From: Pedobacter sp. UBA1654
Lineage (GTDB): Bacteria; Bacteroidota; Bacteroidia; Sphingobacteriales; Sphingobacteriaceae
DNA: 9,171 nt
Direction of reading: 5' to 3'
Assembly (NCBI GenBank): GCA_002320935.1
Contig: DCLG01000086.1
Coordinates: 12,701-21,871, forward strand
Part shown: positions 7,265-9,171 of the stretch, piece after piece
How the letters are laid out: every line of letters begins with the position of its first letter
Position numbering within the stretch: the stretch's first letter is position 1
The notes under the pieces: model-generated
The model's input: the letters and a program-made list of their open reading frames with translations, nothing else
What the model was told of the DNA's origin: nothing
Database searches by the model: none
Translations under genes and position numbers: made by a program

Positions 7265-9121
7265 ATGAATAACCCATTCAAATTATTGGGGATAAGTGAT
7301 GACGTTGTTAATGCTGTAACGGATTTAGGTTTCGAAAATCCAACACCTATTCAGGAGCAAGCTATTCCTGTATTGTTAGAGGGCAGTAACGACTTTGTTG
7401 GTTTGGCCCAAACAGGAACAGGAAAGACAGCCGCATTTGGATTGCCGCTGATTGAGCTTATCGACTTTAAGCTCAACAAGCCTCAGGCATTGATTTTATG
7501 CCCTACAAGAGAGCTTTGTTTGCAGATTGCGAGCGACATCAAGAATTACTCAAAAAACATCTCTGGTGCTAGCGTGGTTGCCGTTTACGGTGGCGCTAAC
7601 ATTATGCAGCAATTGCGTGAGATCAGAAACGGTGTACAAATTGTTGTGGCTACACCGGGCCGTATGTTGGATATCATTGGCCGTAAAGCAATAGACTTCA
7701 CTAGCGTGAAGTATGTTGTATTAGACGAAGCTGATGAAATGTTAAACATGGGCTTCCAGGAAGACATTAACGAAATTTTGTCTACAACACCTGACGATAA
7801 AAAAACATGGTTGTTTTCTGCTACTATGCCTCCTGAGGTTAGAAGAATAGCAAGAAACTACATGGACAACCCTACGGAATTAACCATGGGTACCAAAAAC
7901 ACTGGTAACGTAAATATTGAGCATGAGTACTACCAGGTACGTGCAAGAGATAAATATGCTGCCCTTAAACGTATTGTAGATTTTAATCCTGAAATCTTTG
8001 CAGTAGTTTTCTGTAAAACCAAACTGGATACCCAGGATGTTGCAGAGCACTTAATCAAAGATGGTTACAATGCGGATGCTTTACACGGAGATTTATCTCA
8101 ACAACAACGTGATAAGGTTATGCAGCGTTTCCGCGACCGCAACATGCAATTATTAATTGCTACTGACGTTGCAGCCCGTGGTATCGACGTAAACAACGTT
8201 ACACACGTAATCAACTACTCTTTACCTGACGAAATTGAAAGCTACACACACCGTAGCGGTCGTACCGGTAGAGCTGGTAAAACAGGTATCTCTATCTGTA
8301 TCATCAACTCTAAAGAGATTGGTAAAATCCGTCAGATTGAAAGAATCATTGGTAAACAATTTACCAAAGCTGAACTTCCTACAGGCTTTGATGTTTGTGA
8401 GAAACAACTTTTCTCTCTGATCCACAAAGTACAGAACGTAGAAGTTAACGACAGCCAGATCGATCAGTACATCCCTAGAATTATGGATGAATTTGCTGAA
8501 TTGAGCAAAGAAGACGTAATCAAACGTTTTGCTTCCCTTGAGTTTAACCGCTTTTTGGAATACTACAAAAATGCACCTGATCTTAATGCAGCAGCAGATG
8601 AGCGTGGTGTACGTGGCGAAAGAGGCGAGCGTGGTGAACGTGGTTCAAGAAGCAGCGAAGGTTATACCCGTCTGTTCATTAACCTTGGTTCAGTAGATGA
8701 TTTCACCCGTGGCGACCTGTTATCTTTCGTTTGTAATAACGGTAAGATCAGCGGTAAAAACGTTGGTAAAATCGACCTTAAAGGTGTTTACTCTTTCTTC
8801 GAAGTTGAAAACGAAGCCGTTGATTCTTTATTCAATAACTTCAAAGGTATTGAATTCAACAACCGTGGCGTAAGGATTGAAAAATCTGGTGATGCACCGG
8901 TAAGCAGCGAAAGAGGCGAACGCAGAAGCGGTGGCTACAGTGGCGGCGGTCGTCGTGAAGGTGGAAGCGGAGAACGCAGAAGCTATGGCGGCGGTGGCGG
9001 TGGCAGACGTGAAGGCGGTAACAGCGGTGGTGGTTTCAGAGATTTCTCTGGCCGTAGCCGTGACGACAAAGCTGGAAGCGGAAGACGTGAAGGCAGTGGC
9101 GATAGAAGACGTAGATCTTAA
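7265..9121 (+). CDS. DEAD-box ATP-dependent RNA helicase with DbpA-type RNA-binding domain and RG-rich tail
   Basis: Cytoplasmic RNA helicase of 618 residues, similar to DeaD/CsdA, expected to unwind RNA in ribosome assembly, mRNA turnover or cold adaptation. All core motifs are present: Q motif FENPTPIQEQAIP (23-35), motif I AQTGTGKT (48-55), Ia PTREL (80-84), GG (109-110), Ib TPGR (130-133), II DEAD (154-157), III SAT (185-187), V ATDVAARGID (299-308) and VI HRSGRTGRAGK (329-339). After a helical segment (about 395-436) comes an RGE-repeat linker (446-461). Next is a DbpA-type RNA-binding domain (about 466-540, with RLFINLGSVDDF and GKNVGKIDLKGVYSFFEV), then a disordered tail rich in Gly, Arg and Ser (541-618) carrying RRE, RRS and poly-Gly runs. 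Such basic tails usually raise non-specific RNA affinity. It has its own promoter element and strong terminators on both sides, so it is monocistronic. The family is certain; deaD, csdA or rhlE cannot be chosen safely. Confidence 0.96.
   Translation: MNNPFKLLGISDDVVNAVTDLGFENPTPIQEQAIPVLLEGSNDFVGLAQTGTGKTAAFGLPLIELIDFKLNKPQALILCPTRELCLQIASDIKNYSKNISGASVVAVYGGANIMQQLREIRNGVQIVVATPGRMLDIIGRKAIDFTSVKYVVLDEADEMLNMGFQEDINEILSTTPDDKKTWLFSATMPPEVRRIARNYMDNPTELTMGTKNTGNVNIEHEYYQVRARDKYAALKRIVDFNPEIFAVVFCKTKLDTQDVAEHLIKDGYNADALHGDLSQQQRDKVMQRFRDRNMQLLIATDVAARGIDVNNVTHVINYSLPDEIESYTHRSGRTGRAGKTGISICIINSKEIGKIRQIERIIGKQFTKAELPTGFDVCEKQLFSLIHKVQNVEVNDSQIDQYIPRIMDEFAELSKEDVIKRFASLEFNRFLEYYKNAPDLNAAADERGVRGERGERGERGSRSSEGYTRLFINLGSVDDFTRGDLLSFVCNNGKISGKNVGKIDLKGVYSFFEVENEAVDSLFNNFKGIEFNNRGVRIEKSGDAPVSSERGERRSGGYSGGGRREGGSGERRSYGGGGGGRREGGNSGGGFRDFSGRSRDDKAGSGRREGSGDRRRRS
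8600..8647 (+). repeat. RGE-repeat linker coding region in the helicase
   Basis: Short tandem units CGTGGCGAA / AGAGGCGAG / CGTGGTGAA / CGTGGT encode repeated Arg-Gly-Glu triplets (residues 446-461) between the helicase core and the RNA-binding domain. Codons vary between units (CGT and AGA for Arg), so the repeat is maintained at protein level more than as exact DNA copies. Confidence 0.75.
8885..9118 (+). repeat. Low-complexity Gly/Arg/Ser tail coding region
   Basis: Irregular GGC/GGT-rich and CGT/AGA-rich repeats encode residues 541-618 of the helicase, including a run of six glycines and several GRREG units. The composition opens spurious frames on both strands here. It is a candidate site for length variation between strains. 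Confidence 0.75.
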
Positions 9122-9140
9122 TATCAAAACCTAATAAATA

Positions 9141-9171
9141 AAAAAGAGCGGATCAATGATCCGCTCTTTTT
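9141..9171 (+). terminator. Rho-independent terminator after the helicase gene, possibly bidirectional
   Basis: GAGCGGATC (9146-9154) pairs with GATCCGCTC (9158-9166) around an AAT loop, flanked by AAAAA (9141-9145) and TTTTT (9167-9171), which extend the stem to 14 bp. The symmetric A and T runs mean it could also terminate a convergent gene to the right of the window. It lies 19 nt past the TAA stop. Confidence 0.93.

Noticed and set aside
8828..9134. Ala/Thr/Val-rich open frames on both strands over the helicase tail
   Set aside because: They arise from the repetitive GGC/CGT composition of the Gly/Arg tail and show only low-complexity peptides.
1..9171. Search for CRISPR arrays, insertion sequences, tRNA or rRNA genes and defence systems
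   Set aside because: No regularly spaced repeats, terminal inverted repeats, transposase frames, cloverleaf or rRNA sequence was seen; the window is filled by recognisable chromosomal genes.

Overview
The window reads as chromosomal DNA of a Bacteroidota bacterium, most likely a Sphingobacteriaceae member such as Pedobacter or Mucilaginibacter. Supporting signs are a DUF4293 membrane protein, Bacteroidota-type promoter elements (TAnnTTTG at -7), short A-rich leaders without clear Shine-Dalgarno sequences, two secreted GH29 fucosidases of the kind common in glycan degraders, and a DEAD-box helicase with a glycine/arginine-rich tail. The genus is inferred from protein style, not proven.

Layout. 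The left 6.6 kb is read entirely on the minus strand. In transcription order it holds truA (tRNA pseudouridine synthase), an ABC exporter whose start lies 1 nt after the truA stop, a DctA-type C4-dicarboxylate transporter after a 74-nt gap, a GH29 fucosidase with two C-terminal discoidin-like domains starting 10 nt after the dctA stop, and, after 57 nt, a second GH29 fucosidase that runs off the left edge. The right 2.6 kb is on the plus strand: a four-helix DUF4293 protein that diverges from truA across 92 nt, a Rho-independent terminator, then a DEAD-box RNA helicase closed by a second strong terminator at the window end.

The most notable observation is that the middle fucosidase is interrupted by one in-frame TAG (1938-1940) where a conserved Trp codon is expected. 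Otherwise its 646 codons are continuous and well conserved. This is either a very recent nonsense mutation, a sequencing error or, less likely, readthrough. TAG also ends the DUF4293 gene exactly where that family normally ends, which argues against genome-wide recoding.

Functionally, truA and the helicase serve RNA modification and remodelling. The ABC exporter and DUF4293 protein are envelope proteins. The transporter and fucosidases look like an accessory nutrient-uptake block appended downstream of the housekeeping genes. I see no mobile elements, CRISPR arrays or RNA genes, no gene-free stretch over 300 bases, and no convincing new multi-gene system.
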